DNA of 64,000 nucleotides from Terrimonas rubra. Its GTDB lineage: Bacteria > Bacteroidota > Bacteroidia > Chitinophagales > Chitinophagaceae. A model generated the notes under the pieces. It worked only from the letters and a program-made list of their open reading frames with translations, did no database searches and was not told the origin of the DNA. Positions 15,325-24,318 of the stretch are shown one piece after another (position 1 is the first letter of the stretch; every line of letters starts with the position of its first letter). Position numbers and translations under genes: made by a program. The stretch lies in contig NZ_JBHUOZ010000003.1 of the NCBI RefSeq assembly GCF_042686025.1, positions 1,116,001 through 1,180,000 of the forward strand, read 5' to 3'.

Positions 15325-16095
15325 TTACTTTGAAATACTGTTATGAATATGATCCCATAACTGGTAACGACGAACCAAGGCTTCATGGGAGGCTTCTGTG
15401 GCTTCCTTCCATTTTTGTTCGTCCTGGCCACACAAACGGGAAACCATCTCCAGGCCAAGCTGGCTATGATGATCACCGTCTACTTCAATATGTCGTTTGA
15501 TATAATATTTAAAAATGGAAGTTTTCTCCGGGGCTTCTGCGTAAAGTTTTTCAAGAATAAGTAAAAACATATTGGGGATCAGGTCTTCCCTGCCAAAAGT
15601 AAATACTGCGGCTTTTACATGTGCAGGAGCCGTGGCAGCGATCCGGAAGGTGAAGCCGAGAAAAGATTTTACGGCTTCTGGAAGTGAAGACTGCAGAATA
15701 TATTCGTCCAAGCCCTTAATATCAGGCAGGCGGGAAAGAAAATCTTCTATCGCTCCCGTACTGGCCTCCAACTGCTGCATGGCTTGCAGATACAGCTCAA
15801 AATGGCTGATCCTGTTACCTGACTCGTCCACATCAGATTCTTCACCTACGACAATCTCGTTAATCAGGTAACGTGTATCAGCATTCCCTACGGGTTTCCA
15901 GGGAAGGGTAACTGAGGTAAGTTCCAGTTGCAATGATTTAAGCAGACTCATAAAGTCCCACACTGCATATATATGGGTTTCTGTAAATAATCTTAGCGCA
16001 GGCAAATCATTGATGGCGGTATAAACCGGGTGTGATAATAAGGCATTGCGTTGATCAGCAATGGCTGCCTGAAGTTGGTCAAGTGAATTGTTCAT
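15325..16095 (-). CDS. DUF3050 family protein (haem-oxygenase-like fold)
   Basis: The 256-residue protein matches the DUF3050 pattern: ALLSHPVYTAINDLPALRLF, then IYAVWDFMSLLKSLQ, YLINEIVVGEESD, SHFELYLQAM, and near the end KYYIKRHIEVDGDHH. The His/Glu-rich helices resemble haem-oxygenase-like or di-iron folds, but no function is established to my knowledge. The open frame extends 85 codons upstream to 16350, but that part looks non-coding. The ATG at 16095 sits 4 nt after a GAACTTTG element (minus strand 16107-16100), close to the Bacteroidota -7 box, which supports this start and hints at a leaderless mRNA. Confidence 0.8.
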   Translation of the reverse strand: MNNSLDQLQAAIADQRNALLSHPVYTAINDLPALRLFTETHIYAVWDFMSLLKSLQLELTSVTLPWKPVGNADTRYLINEIVVGEESDVDESGNRISHFELYLQAMQQLEASTGAIEDFLSRLPDIKGLDEYILQSSLPEAVKSFLGFTFRIAATAPAHVKAAVFTFGREDLIPNMFLLILEKLYAEAPEKTSIFKYYIKRHIEVDGDHHSQLGLEMVSRLCGQDEQKWKEATEASHEALVRRYQLWDHIHNSISK

Positions 16096-16514
16096 CGGGC
16101 AAAGTTCGGGGTTTTGCTGCAAGTGAAAAAGTGCATAAAAATTCGGTGAAAAAGAGAAGGCCAGCGCTTGTTTATAAGCGGCATCCGATCCGGGTAAGGG
16201 TAAAATAAAGGCATGATAGCAATGAGGCAGGTGTATAATCTGGCTGAAATGTTGAACAATGTTATGGGAAGCTATAAGTTGGCCGGCAAATACTATTACG
16301 TAATAATATAGCAATGGCGATTGTATATCTTTGCACGGGATAAACTGCAACGAACAAAAGGTTTTGAGATCAGGATGAGGCTGTTTGGGTCAGCGTGTTC
16401 CCGTCGCAGGCTTTCTTTGGCTTTCCTTGAATTAACAATTATCTTGGTAAAGCTTATCTGAAGGCCCGGAACAAACCCCAACAGTATAACCACCACGGGG
16501 ATCAATAAGATATA
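16096..16514. other. Intergenic stretch, no supported gene
   Basis: Frames through this divergent gap show no recognisable protein. A plus-strand TATCTTTG at 16326-16333 could be the -7 element for the downstream oxidoreductase gene, with a leader of about 175 nt, but no -33 box fits. Confidence 0.35.
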
Positions 16515-17093
16515 ATGAAAAAAATTGCTTTAATAAACGCACATCCTGATGCTGCGTCTTTCAATTCAGCTTTGGCTGAAGCCTATACCAAAGGGGCTGC
16601 ACAATCTGGCGCTGAAATAAGAACAATAACGATCAGAGAATTGGATTTTAATCCCAATCTTCAATTTGGTTACCGGAAAAGAATGGACTTGGAGCCAGAC
16701 CTGGTTACCTCCTGGGAAACAGTACAATGGGCTGACCACCTTGTCTGGTTACATCCCGTATGGTGGGGTGGTCTACCGGCCATCGCTAAAGGCTTTATAG
16801 ATCGCCTCTTCCTGCCTGGCCTGGCTTTTAAATATCGTGAAAACTCCGTTTGGTGGGATAAACTACTCAAGGGAAAAACAGCGCATATTATTACCACAAT
16901 GGATCAGCCGGGCTGGTATTACAGGTTGGTATTTGGCAGGCCCAGTATTAACCAACTCAAAAAATCAACACTGGAGTTTTGTGGCGTAAAACCGGTAAAA
17001 GTGACCACTATCGGTATTATTAAGACAGCTGATGAGCAACAACGTAAAAAATGGCTTTCCAAAGTGTATAAATTAGGGCAGCAACAAAAATAA
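16515..17093 (+). CDS. NAD(P)H:quinone oxidoreductase-like flavoprotein (Flavodoxin_2)
   Basis: The 192-residue protein has the flavodoxin-like fold of the NQO/KefF/YwrO family. ALINAHPDAASFNSAL is the N-terminal FMN/FAD phosphate-binding region, WLHPVWWGGLPAIAKGFIDR the central signature, and LPGLAFKY the loop after it. It probably reduces quinones or other electrophiles with two electrons from NAD(P)H as a soluble protective enzyme. It stands alone, so no partner such as a KefC-type channel is suggested. The substrate is unknown. Confidence 0.87.
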   Translation: MKKIALINAHPDAASFNSALAEAYTKGAAQSGAEIRTITIRELDFNPNLQFGYRKRMDLEPDLVTSWETVQWADHLVWLHPVWWGGLPAIAKGFIDRLFLPGLAFKYRENSVWWDKLLKGKTAHIITTMDQPGWYYRLVFGRPSINQLKKSTLEFCGVKPVKVTTIGIIKTADEQQRKKWLSKVYKLGQQQK

Positions 17094-17297
17094 TGCGTAG
17101 CCCTTTCTTCATTGTCATTAGTCAGCCTGTTAATAGATGCCGGGGCCGGTCATAGCTCATTGCCAGGTAATAACACATGGCAGTCTTTAGCTTAACGGGT
17201 AAATTTATTACCCGGTTGAATGCGACTTTTTTATTTAAGGCTCCAGCGATAACAAAATAATTTTTTCTTCGTTTTAAGGGTCTGGTAAATATATCAA
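17094..17297 (+). other. Intergenic stretch before serine hydrolase
   Basis: About 200 bp without a gene. A short imperfect hairpin (AACGGGTAAATTTATTACCCGGTT, about 17193-17216) lies mid-gap and may end transcription of the oxidoreductase gene, although no T run follows directly. Confidence 0.3.
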
Positions 17298-18695
17298 ATG
17301 AAAATAAACAGCATCTTTTTTATCCTGGTCTTACTTTCAGGCCCCATGGCGGCGCAAACAAAACAAATCCGGCAAATTGACTCATTAATGCAAACCGCAT
17401 ACCGGCGGGGAGTTTTTAACGGGAATATATTGGTGGTGCAACACAATAAAACCATCTATGAAAAATCCTTTGGTTTTGCCAATGGTAACAAAACCATTCC
17501 ACTGCAAAAAGAAAACAAGTTTGATATAGGCTCCATTAGTAAAGAATTTAATGGCGCTGCGATCATGGTACTGGAAGAAAAGGGAAAACTATCGCTGGAA
17601 GATAACCTGCGCCGGTTTTTTCCTGAGTTTCCCGATTGGGCGGATCAGGTAAAAATAAAACACCTCATTAATTATACCAGTGGCATTCCTGTGTTAGGAC
17701 CTGCTGCAGATGGAACAGACAGTCTGATCTATCAGAGTCTGCTTTCCTTAAAAACGCTGTCAGCTGCTCCGGGGACAGTGTATATATACAACCACATTAA
17801 TGTCTCCTTGCAAAGGCGTATTATAGAAAAACTAAGCGGTCTTTCTTATGCTGAATTTGTGAAAAGATACCTTTTCAAACCCGCTGGTATGAAAAATGCT
17901 ATCGTGGATTACCCGGTAACGGCAAAAGGTATGGCACGTGCATTTGACAATGAAGGCAACGATGTTCCTTATTTGCAGGCTACCAACGGATGGGTAAGAT
18001 TGCCGGTGGAGGACCTGTATAAATGGATTCGTGCGCTGCATGCACATAAAATAATCAACGCCGTTTCGCTGAAAAAATTGGGTGAGAATTTTCCGGGAGG
18101 GGAGAGCAGTCTGGGAACCACCGTTTTTAGTAAGGATAGCCTGTTATGGCACCAGCACCAGGGCTCAAATAGTAATTATGAAGCGGCTTTTTATAGTCAG
18201 GCCGCTGACAATATCACGATTGTGATGATGACCAACAACCAGCAAATGAAGGTTTGGCCAATAAAGACGGCTATCCTGAATATTTTGAAAGAAGAGCCTT
18301 TTATCATTCCTAAAAAATCGCTTTATCTTTCTATTCGTGATAAAATGCTCAGTGATGTGGAAGAGGGGATGGATTATTACAAAACCTTAAAAGCAAACGG
18401 AACGGAGGATTATGATTTCAGTTTTGAAATTGGCGATTTGATCAGTACCGGCAAATACCTGTTACGCAGGGACAAATTTGATGCAGCTATCACGGTTTTT
18501 CAAACGGCGGTGGAACTTAAAGCCAAAGAGCAGGACATTTCCTATGGGTATGAATTGTTGGGTGATACTTATCGTAAAAAAGGGGATAAACCTGCGGCAA
18601 TTGCCAGTTACAGCAAAGCGTTGAGCATATTTCCCGGCAATAAAAACGCTGCGGGGGTATTAAAAGAACTTACAGAGAAGCCCGGCGAACAATAA
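17298..18695 (+). CDS. Exported class C beta-lactamase-like serine hydrolase with C-terminal TPR
   Basis: The 465-residue protein has a signal peptide (MKINSIFFILVLLSG to MAAQ). The beta-lactamase/PBP4* domain (about 25-340) has the SxxK motif as GSISK (S79, K82) and a late HQG in the position of the third motif. The second motif, normally YxN, reads YNH (164-166), so the conserved Asn is a His. Residues about 370-460 carry TPR units (FDAAITVFQTAVEL, GYELLGDTYRKKGDKPAAIASY). The family includes D-aminopeptidases, esterases and carboxypeptidases, and the changed motif leaves activity uncertain. It is monocistronic. Confidence 0.83.
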   Translation: MKINSIFFILVLLSGPMAAQTKQIRQIDSLMQTAYRRGVFNGNILVVQHNKTIYEKSFGFANGNKTIPLQKENKFDIGSISKEFNGAAIMVLEEKGKLSLEDNLRRFFPEFPDWADQVKIKHLINYTSGIPVLGPAADGTDSLIYQSLLSLKTLSAAPGTVYIYNHINVSLQRRIIEKLSGLSYAEFVKRYLFKPAGMKNAIVDYPVTAKGMARAFDNEGNDVPYLQATNGWVRLPVEDLYKWIRALHAHKIINAVSLKKLGENFPGGESSLGTTVFSKDSLLWHQHQGSNSNYEAAFYSQAADNITIVMMTNNQQMKVWPIKTAILNILKEEPFIIPKKSLYLSIRDKMLSDVEEGMDYYKTLKANGTEDYDFSFEIGDLISTGKYLLRRDKFDAAITVFQTAVELKAKEQDISYGYELLGDTYRKKGDKPAAIASYSKALSIFPGNKNAAGVLKELTEKPGEQ

Positions 18696-18818
18696 TGGCT
18701 GATCTTTTTCACTGGCGTGTATAAGCCACGTAAATGTAATGAGAACCGTATCAGGTCGGATCATTGGGTGGCTATACCCCGAATTTAAAAAGATGGTATA
18801 GCTGAGAATATTTCAGGA

Positions 18819-21800
18819 TTATGATGAATAGATATGTATTGTAAAAACAGCGCCTTTACCAGGCTCCGATGTTACAAATAGTTCGCCATTGATATTACTC
18901 AGCATTTCCAGGATGATCATGCTGCCCATGCGGCCGTTTTTTACCGCTTTATCTTTATTTAAAAAGTTTTCGATCTGGAAATCGTTTAATCCTTTGCCGG
19001 TATCTGATACCTGGATCTTTAACCCGTCCGGTATAGCGGAAGCCTCAATGGTGATGGTACCGTTCTCCGTATTTTTATTGGCATTGTCCACCAGGTTCCG
19101 GAGAATTAATACCAATATATTCCTGTCAGTAAAACATTCAATAGCCGTTTCACGGATATGAAGTTTATTATTATTGATCAGTAATATTTCCCTGAACAAG
19201 GCTTCAATATCTGTGAAAAGTTGCTGCAGCGGGAAATGCGTTTTATCCACTTTAAAGTGTTCCTGTTGGGTCACAGCCCAGGAAAAGAACTGATCGGTGA
19301 ACCTGCTTAATTCACCTATCAGTTGGTTCAGCCCTTTTATCTGGTTTAAATTCTCCGCGGTATTATTGTCCCAGTTTTTTTCCAATGCTTTTCCGGTAAC
19401 CCGCATAGAGAACAGCGGGGACCTTAAATCATGTAAAACGGTGGTGATGATCTGCTCCTTTACCTGGTTGCTCTTCTTTAAAGCGGTCCTTGAATCCTCC
19501 AGTTGTTCAACCGCAGTGCTCAGTTCAGCCGTTCTCAGTTCTACAATTTTTTCAATCTTAAGCTTCTCTTTTTTCAGCTTAATCAGCCGTCTCCTGGAGT
19601 ACCAGAAACCGGTACAAATGATCAATAACAGGATACCCAGGAAAAACCAGATGGTCTGATAAAAAAAAGGGCTTACGGCAATCTTTAAAGTAATATTGCC
19701 ATAGGGTGTAAAACTATGGCTGCCCGCTTTACGGATCGTTAAGGTATAATCATTGGCCGGTAAACGGTTGATGGAAATAATGCCTGAAGAAGGAACAGGC
19801 ACCCATTCTCCTTCCTCACTGCCTATTTTATATTCCAGCTTCAGGTTTTCGTTATTACCAAAATAAGGGCAGGTCACCTTTATATTCAGCACCCGGAAAG
19901 TGGGGGCTAACATTATTTTTCCCCGGCTGTTCAGGCTGTGTGGTTGTCCGTCAATGGTAATTTCATCAATGAAGATCTTCTCCTGTGGAAAATCAGTTTT
20001 AAGCTGATGGGGATAAAACTTAACCAGCCCGTTAATGGAAGGCAGTACCAGCGCCCCATCCTGCAGCCATTGGTAATTGGGATTGGCGCCGCCATTGAAC
20101 TCGGTTGTCCGCAAGCCATTTCGCTGGTTAAACGTAAACCAGAAAACATTATTGGTTAAACCGGTTCCAACATCGGCAAACGTTTTAACGGGTATCATGT
20201 ACAATCCCTTATTGGTGGGCAGCCAGAAATTACCCCGGCCATCTTCAATAAATGAATGAATGGACTGGAAGGCACCCCCGGGGCCGTCAGGTAACCGGTG
20301 TAATTTTTTATTGACATATAAAAAGGACCCTTTCCCGTCTGTTCCGATCCATAACCTATCTTCTTTATCACGATAAACCGTACGTATATGAAAAGAATCT
20401 AGTATGGTTTGGGTGATCTCATGTTTACTGATATCATACCATTTTAATCCCACCGAAGTAGATAACAGGTACTCCGTATCATTCACAGGTAATAAGCCGG
20501 TAGCTTTCATGCCCGCCGGGAATTTTTTTTGCCAGATAACAGTCCCCTCAGGTGTTATTTTGTATAAGGAAGTATGCGTGCATAAAAGCAGGGTTCCATC
20601 TTTGGGCTGCGGTACAATGTCCAGCAACCGTTCATCCAGAACAAGCAGGCTCTTGTCTATTTTGCCCGTCCGCGACCGGTAACGGGATAACGAAAAATAA
20701 CTTTCATAATAAACGTTGTCTGCCGAATCGGTATAACTTGCCCTGCTATCCCCGTTCTGCAAAGCCACATAAAATGAAGTGTTATCGGGTTTTATGTGTA
20801 CATTGTTTACAATGATTTCATCCCTGGAAGTTTTGGCAACGGTATAATAGTTCTCTGCCCCCGATTCCTTCGGTATTTCCGGGTAAATAAAATCGGACAG
20901 TTTAATGGTGAAAAACCCCTGGGTACCCGTACCGATAAAATAGGTATTGATATCGGGCCGGTAAGCAATACAAAGAGGAACGTCAATATTTAAATTACTG
21001 GCAACACACTTGCTTTTTATACTTCCGCCCGAATAGGTAAGTTCATACAGGCTTCCTCCGGCAAATATATAGGCGCCTTGTTCGCACCATAATGTTTTGA
21101 ATTGTCCCTGCTGATAGGCTTTATTGTTCACAATATCCCCTTCAATATGTACTGCCTGGCCAACGCCGTTATTCCAGAATCTGGCCTCGTTGTTACTCCA
21201 CAGTTGTAAATAATACCGGTCATGTAGTATTAAGCTGCCTACCGGCTCCATATTATTGGGGGTTAGCCTGGTGATGGTGGTTTTATGAATAAAATAAGCG
21301 TTACCCCCGAAGAAAAGATAGATATCGCCATTCCTGAGTGCACCGGGTTGTTTCAGCACGGGGATACCCGCTTCACTGGCAATAGTTTCCCAGAGGCTAT
21401 CCAGTTGGGTGTTTATGGTAATATATCCTGTACTTACAAAACTTACATCGTTACCGGTAAGGACCGGTACTGTTGAATGAAGGGTAGAAGAACTGCTGAT
21501 CTTAAAATTCTTATGGTTGATCGTTTGTATGAAAATATTGCCGGCTGTATCGGTCATCATCGCTGAAATGCGTTCATTGGTAAGGCCTTTTACCTGCTCG
21601 TGTCCATAGGATTTGAAATTGCGGTTGTCGAAACGTACAATGGCCATTTCTGTTGCCAGCCAGCAAAAGCCGTTCTGGTCAAAGCGAATGGATTTGACGG
21701 TATTTTGGGGCAGGCCGTTTTCCGAATTATACTGGTTTAATATATACCGGTTGGACTGAGCCTCCAGCAAGGTGGGGAAAGAAAGAATGAACAAGAATAC

Positions 21801-21848
21801 ACTTATAATGATCCTGTTCAGTAAAAAACGAAAATAGGGATGCAGCAT
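18819..21848 (-). CDS. Propeller-domain sensor histidine kinase
   Basis: This 1009-residue protein has a signal peptide or N-terminal helix (FLLNRIIISVFLFILSF), two-component regulator propeller blades (RFDQNGFCWLATEM, DRLWIGTDGKGSFL, GNFWLPTNKGLYMIP) and a Y_Y_Y-type domain (FGNNENLKLEYKIGSEEGEW). One transmembrane helix follows (about 735-760, TIWFFLGILLLIICTGF). The cytoplasmic kinase has its H-box at HDLRSPLFS (His about 810), N-box at NLVDNANKN and G-box at DTGKGL. There is no receiver or HTH, so a separate regulator is needed, and none is adjacent. The ATG at 21848 gives a better signal sequence than the one at 21869. A decayed copy of its C-terminus is at 12050-12252. Confidence 0.9.
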   Translation of the reverse strand: MLHPYFRFLLNRIIISVFLFILSFPTLLEAQSNRYILNQYNSENGLPQNTVKSIRFDQNGFCWLATEMAIVRFDNRNFKSYGHEQVKGLTNERISAMMTDTAGNIFIQTINHKNFKISSSSTLHSTVPVLTGNDVSFVSTGYITINTQLDSLWETIASEAGIPVLKQPGALRNGDIYLFFGGNAYFIHKTTITRLTPNNMEPVGSLILHDRYYLQLWSNNEARFWNNGVGQAVHIEGDIVNNKAYQQGQFKTLWCEQGAYIFAGGSLYELTYSGGSIKSKCVASNLNIDVPLCIAYRPDINTYFIGTGTQGFFTIKLSDFIYPEIPKESGAENYYTVAKTSRDEIIVNNVHIKPDNTSFYVALQNGDSRASYTDSADNVYYESYFSLSRYRSRTGKIDKSLLVLDERLLDIVPQPKDGTLLLCTHTSLYKITPEGTVIWQKKFPAGMKATGLLPVNDTEYLLSTSVGLKWYDISKHEITQTILDSFHIRTVYRDKEDRLWIGTDGKGSFLYVNKKLHRLPDGPGGAFQSIHSFIEDGRGNFWLPTNKGLYMIPVKTFADVGTGLTNNVFWFTFNQRNGLRTTEFNGGANPNYQWLQDGALVLPSINGLVKFYPHQLKTDFPQEKIFIDEITIDGQPHSLNSRGKIMLAPTFRVLNIKVTCPYFGNNENLKLEYKIGSEEGEWVPVPSSGIISINRLPANDYTLTIRKAGSHSFTPYGNITLKIAVSPFFYQTIWFFLGILLLIICTGFWYSRRRLIKLKKEKLKIEKIVELRTAELSTAVEQLEDSRTALKKSNQVKEQIITTVLHDLRSPLFSMRVTGKALEKNWDNNTAENLNQIKGLNQLIGELSRFTDQFFSWAVTQQEHFKVDKTHFPLQQLFTDIEALFREILLINNNKLHIRETAIECFTDRNILVLILRNLVDNANKNTENGTITIEASAIPDGLKIQVSDTGKGLNDFQIENFLNKDKAVKNGRMGSMIILEMLSNINGELFVTSEPGKGAVFTIHIYSS

Positions 21849-22131
21849 ATTTATTGGGACAAATATCACCTAAAGATATAATTAATAGATATACCATGTA
21901 GTTTGTTCGTACAGAAAGTATGCGGTAAAATTGAGTGGGCTTTAAAAATGTATCACATAGTGAAGTGAAATATAAGCAGCTTCTTTTTCAATAACGTTGA
22001 TGTTTGTGGTATATTAAAAAAACTTCTTTCACTGTTCCGGTTTAACATATTTTACCGTCCGTAATTTTAATTGGTTTTCAGTAAAAAGGTATTGTCTTTT
22101 AACTTTAGCTTTGCGCTACTATCAATAAAAA
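21849..22131. other. Divergent intergenic region
   Basis: It holds promoters for the propeller kinase and the alpha/beta hydrolase. TAGCTTTG at 22106-22113, 18 nt before the hydrolase ATG, fits the Bacteroidota -7 element, but the -33 box is not clear. Confidence 0.45.
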
Positions 22132-23073
22132 ATGTGTATGCGATCTGCTAGGTGTATATTCCTGTTATCTCTTTTATTTTCTTTTCAATTTGTTTTTACA
22201 CAAACTATTTATTCCAAAGCTTACGGCAAAAAAGCAGATCCGGCCCTGTTGTATGTACATGGTGGCCCCAGGGGAAATGCTACATTGTTTGAAGGTACTA
22301 CCGCGCAGGCCCTGGCAGATAAAGGGTTTTATGTGATAGTGTATGATCGCAGGGGTGAAGGCCGTTCCATTGATACAACCGCTACTTTCACTTTCCGGGA
22401 AGCATTTGACGACCTGAATGCCTTACTGGTGCAATATGAGCTTAAAAAGGTGACCATCATTGGCCATAGCTTTGGTGGTATAGTGTCCACCTTATATACG
22501 GAAAAATACCCGGAGAAAGTAGAACGTTTAATATTGCTGGGTGCTTTATTTGCACAGCAGGAAACCTATGACCATATACTGGCAACAGTAAGTAAAAAAG
22601 CAGTTGCCAAACATGATTCGGCAACACTGCATAAGATAGCGGCCATTAAAAAACTGGATAAAAACGGGGCTGCTTACCGTAAACAATGTTATGAAGTAGC
22701 AGCGGATTATGCTTATTTCCGTATGCCTTATCCAACGGAGGAATCAAAAAAAGTGAACGGGTTGTACGAAAACGGCCTGGCTACACAAAATATCCGTAAC
22801 GACCAGGCGCCGCTCCGGTTTTATAAAAATGAAAGCCGGGTGAATATTGATACGAAGCCGGTACTAAGGACTATAAAAAATAAAGGTATAGCCTTGTTTG
22901 CGGTATATGGTAAACAGGATGGTATTTTTTCCCAAAAACAAATTAGTGATATAAAGAAGCTGGTTGGTGAAAAACGTTTTTATAGCATTGACAATTGTTC
23001 CCACTATCCCTTTGTTGACCAGCAAACGGAGTTCATTAAGGTAATTACACAAATAATGACTGCTAAAAAGTAG
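22132..23073 (+). CDS. Exported alpha/beta hydrolase (proline iminopeptidase-like)
   Basis: The 313-residue protein has an N-terminal signal sequence (CIFLLSLLFSFQFVF to TQT). HGGPRGNA is the oxyanion-side HGGP motif, YDRRGEGRS follows, and GHSFGG is the nucleophile elbow. GKQDGIF carries the acidic residue and NCSHYPFVDQ the catalytic His. HGGP with GHSFGG suits the prolyl aminopeptidase branch of S33-like hydrolases, but esterase activity is equally possible. It is convergent with the thioredoxin-reductase-like gene, with only 8 bp between the stops. Confidence 0.85.
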   Translation: MCMRSARCIFLLSLLFSFQFVFTQTIYSKAYGKKADPALLYVHGGPRGNATLFEGTTAQALADKGFYVIVYDRRGEGRSIDTTATFTFREAFDDLNALLVQYELKKVTIIGHSFGGIVSTLYTEKYPEKVERLILLGALFAQQETYDHILATVSKKAVAKHDSATLHKIAAIKKLDKNGAAYRKQCYEVAADYAYFRMPYPTEESKKVNGLYENGLATQNIRNDQAPLRFYKNESRVNIDTKPVLRTIKNKGIALFAVYGKQDGIFSQKQISDIKKLVGEKRFYSIDNCSHYPFVDQQTEFIKVITQIMTAKK

Positions 23074-23081
23074 CGGCCCGG

Positions 23082-23990
23082 TTAAAACCTTTCCTCCGTC
23101 AGCTCCCTGTTAACCACTGCTCCTGTAAAATTACCGGTAGCAACCGCATTGGCAACAGAGCGCATGAAGTGGCTGTTATCGCCGCAGGCATATACACCGG
23201 GTATGGTGGTTCTTTGCATATTATCTACCTGTATATACCCCTGTTCATTTATAACACAACCCAGGCTTTGAGGAATGGGGCAGTGCTGCTCAAACGCTAC
23301 CCTGGCATATAAAGCATCCAGCTCCCGTTTGCTGCCATCGGCCAGTAACACGCCCGTAATATTTCCATGCTGTTGTATGATCTCTGTAACAGGCGTTTCA
23401 ATAACCGGGATATCATGTTCCTTTAATTTAGCTACCTGTTCCGGTGTAAGATCAGCCGGCCCGTTGGTGAATAGGGAGAGATCCTTACTCAGATTATTGA
23501 CCAGCGAGCTAAGGTGGAAAGCTATTTCCCCGTTGCCCATAATGCCGGTTTTTTTGCCACGGAATTCATAGCCATGACAGTACGGACAGTGTATGACCGA
23601 TTTGCCCCAGCTTTCGGCCAAACCGGGTATGCCGGGCAACAGGTCCCTGATGCCGGTAGCAAAGATCAGTTTGCCGGCCAGGAATACATCTCCTTTTTCG
23701 GTGGTGACAGAAAAGCCATTTTCCACCATGTTTCCTTCCGTAGCCAGGCCATCATAAAATATTACCGTATCATATTGCTGTACCTGTTGTTTGCCTAAGG
23801 CAGCAATTGCTGCGGGCGTCGATCCATCCTGTGTAAGAAAATTATGCGAGTGTGGTGTAGGGGCATTACAGGGTTTACCACTGTCAATAACCAAAACCTT
23901 TTTTAAAGAACGACCTAAAGCCATGGCGGCAGAAAGGCCGGCGTAACTGCCGCCAATGATGATAACGTCATACTTATTTGCAAATTCCAT
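23082..23990 (-). CDS. Thioredoxin-reductase-like FAD/NAD(P) oxidoreductase
   Basis: The 302-residue flavoprotein begins with the dinucleotide fold YDVIIIGGSYAGLSAAMALG and contains the redox motif CPYCHGYE in the position of the thioredoxin reductase CxxC. A second nucleotide-binding segment is KTGIMGNGEIAFHL, and the C-terminal FAD signature is VYACGDN. The CPYC dithiol and the short length place it with TrxR-like and GliT/HlmI-type disulfide oxidoreductases. The partner is not evident. Its promoter overlaps a perfect 19-bp dyad, so a dedicated repressor or activator is likely. Confidence 0.87.
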   Translation of the reverse strand: MEFANKYDVIIIGGSYAGLSAAMALGRSLKKVLVIDSGKPCNAPTPHSHNFLTQDGSTPAAIAALGKQQVQQYDTVIFYDGLATEGNMVENGFSVTTEKGDVFLAGKLIFATGIRDLLPGIPGLAESWGKSVIHCPYCHGYEFRGKKTGIMGNGEIAFHLSSLVNNLSKDLSLFTNGPADLTPEQVAKLKEHDIPVIETPVTEIIQQHGNITGVLLADGSKRELDALYARVAFEQHCPIPQSLGCVINEQGYIQVDNMQRTTIPGVYACGDNSHFMRSVANAVATGNFTGAVVNRELTEERF

Positions 23991-24010
23991 AACACTATTG
24001 TTTGAAGCAG

Positions 24011-24052
24011 CAAAGGTAGGGTGTTTGTTTTAAATTGCAACATAGTTGCAAT
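24011..24052 (-). promoter_or_regulatory. Promoter with perfect dyad operator of the thioredoxin-reductase-like gene
   Basis: Read on the minus strand, TTG (24040-24038), 19 nt and TACCTTTG (24018-24011) match the Bacteroidota promoter. ATTGCAAC-ATA-GTTGCAAT (24034-24052) is a perfect inverted repeat with 8-bp arms that covers the -33 box. Binding there should block or tune transcription, as for a MarR-, HxlR- or PadR-type dimer. The regulator gene is not in this window. Confidence 0.75.
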
Positions 24053-24101
24053 AAATCGTATGCAATAATCTTGAATGATGATAGTTGTTGATCTGCTGAT
24101 A

Positions 24102-24213
24102 GGCTGCCGGATTGCAGCGGAAAGCCCGCTGAAGTTTTGTGCGCAGGGCTGTGGCGGACTTGCAGCGTAAAGCCGGGACTGCAGCTGATAGCAGCACTAC
24201 AGTTGACAGCCCG
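24102..24213 (+). repeat. Interspersed intergenic repeat, copy A
   Basis: It begins GGCTGCCGGATTGCAGCGG, continues with CCGCTGAAG and TTTGTG, and ends GCCGGGACTGCAGCTGATAG, then CAGCACTACAGTTGACAGCCC. The same two ends flank variable centres in copies B, C and D. The end segment carries the palindromes CTGCAG and CAGCTG. Confidence 0.8.
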
Positions 24214-24318
24214 TGCCAATTAAACAATTAGATAATGAGATAATTAGGAAATGAGGTGATCAGGCAATCAGATAATTTGTCGAACGATCCATTCATCATT
24301 AATAATTCATCATTCTTA

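Noticed and set aside
16096..16350. N-terminal extension of the DUF3050 protein
   Set aside because: The extra 85 residues look unlike the family, and the ATG at 16095 has a promoter element right before it.
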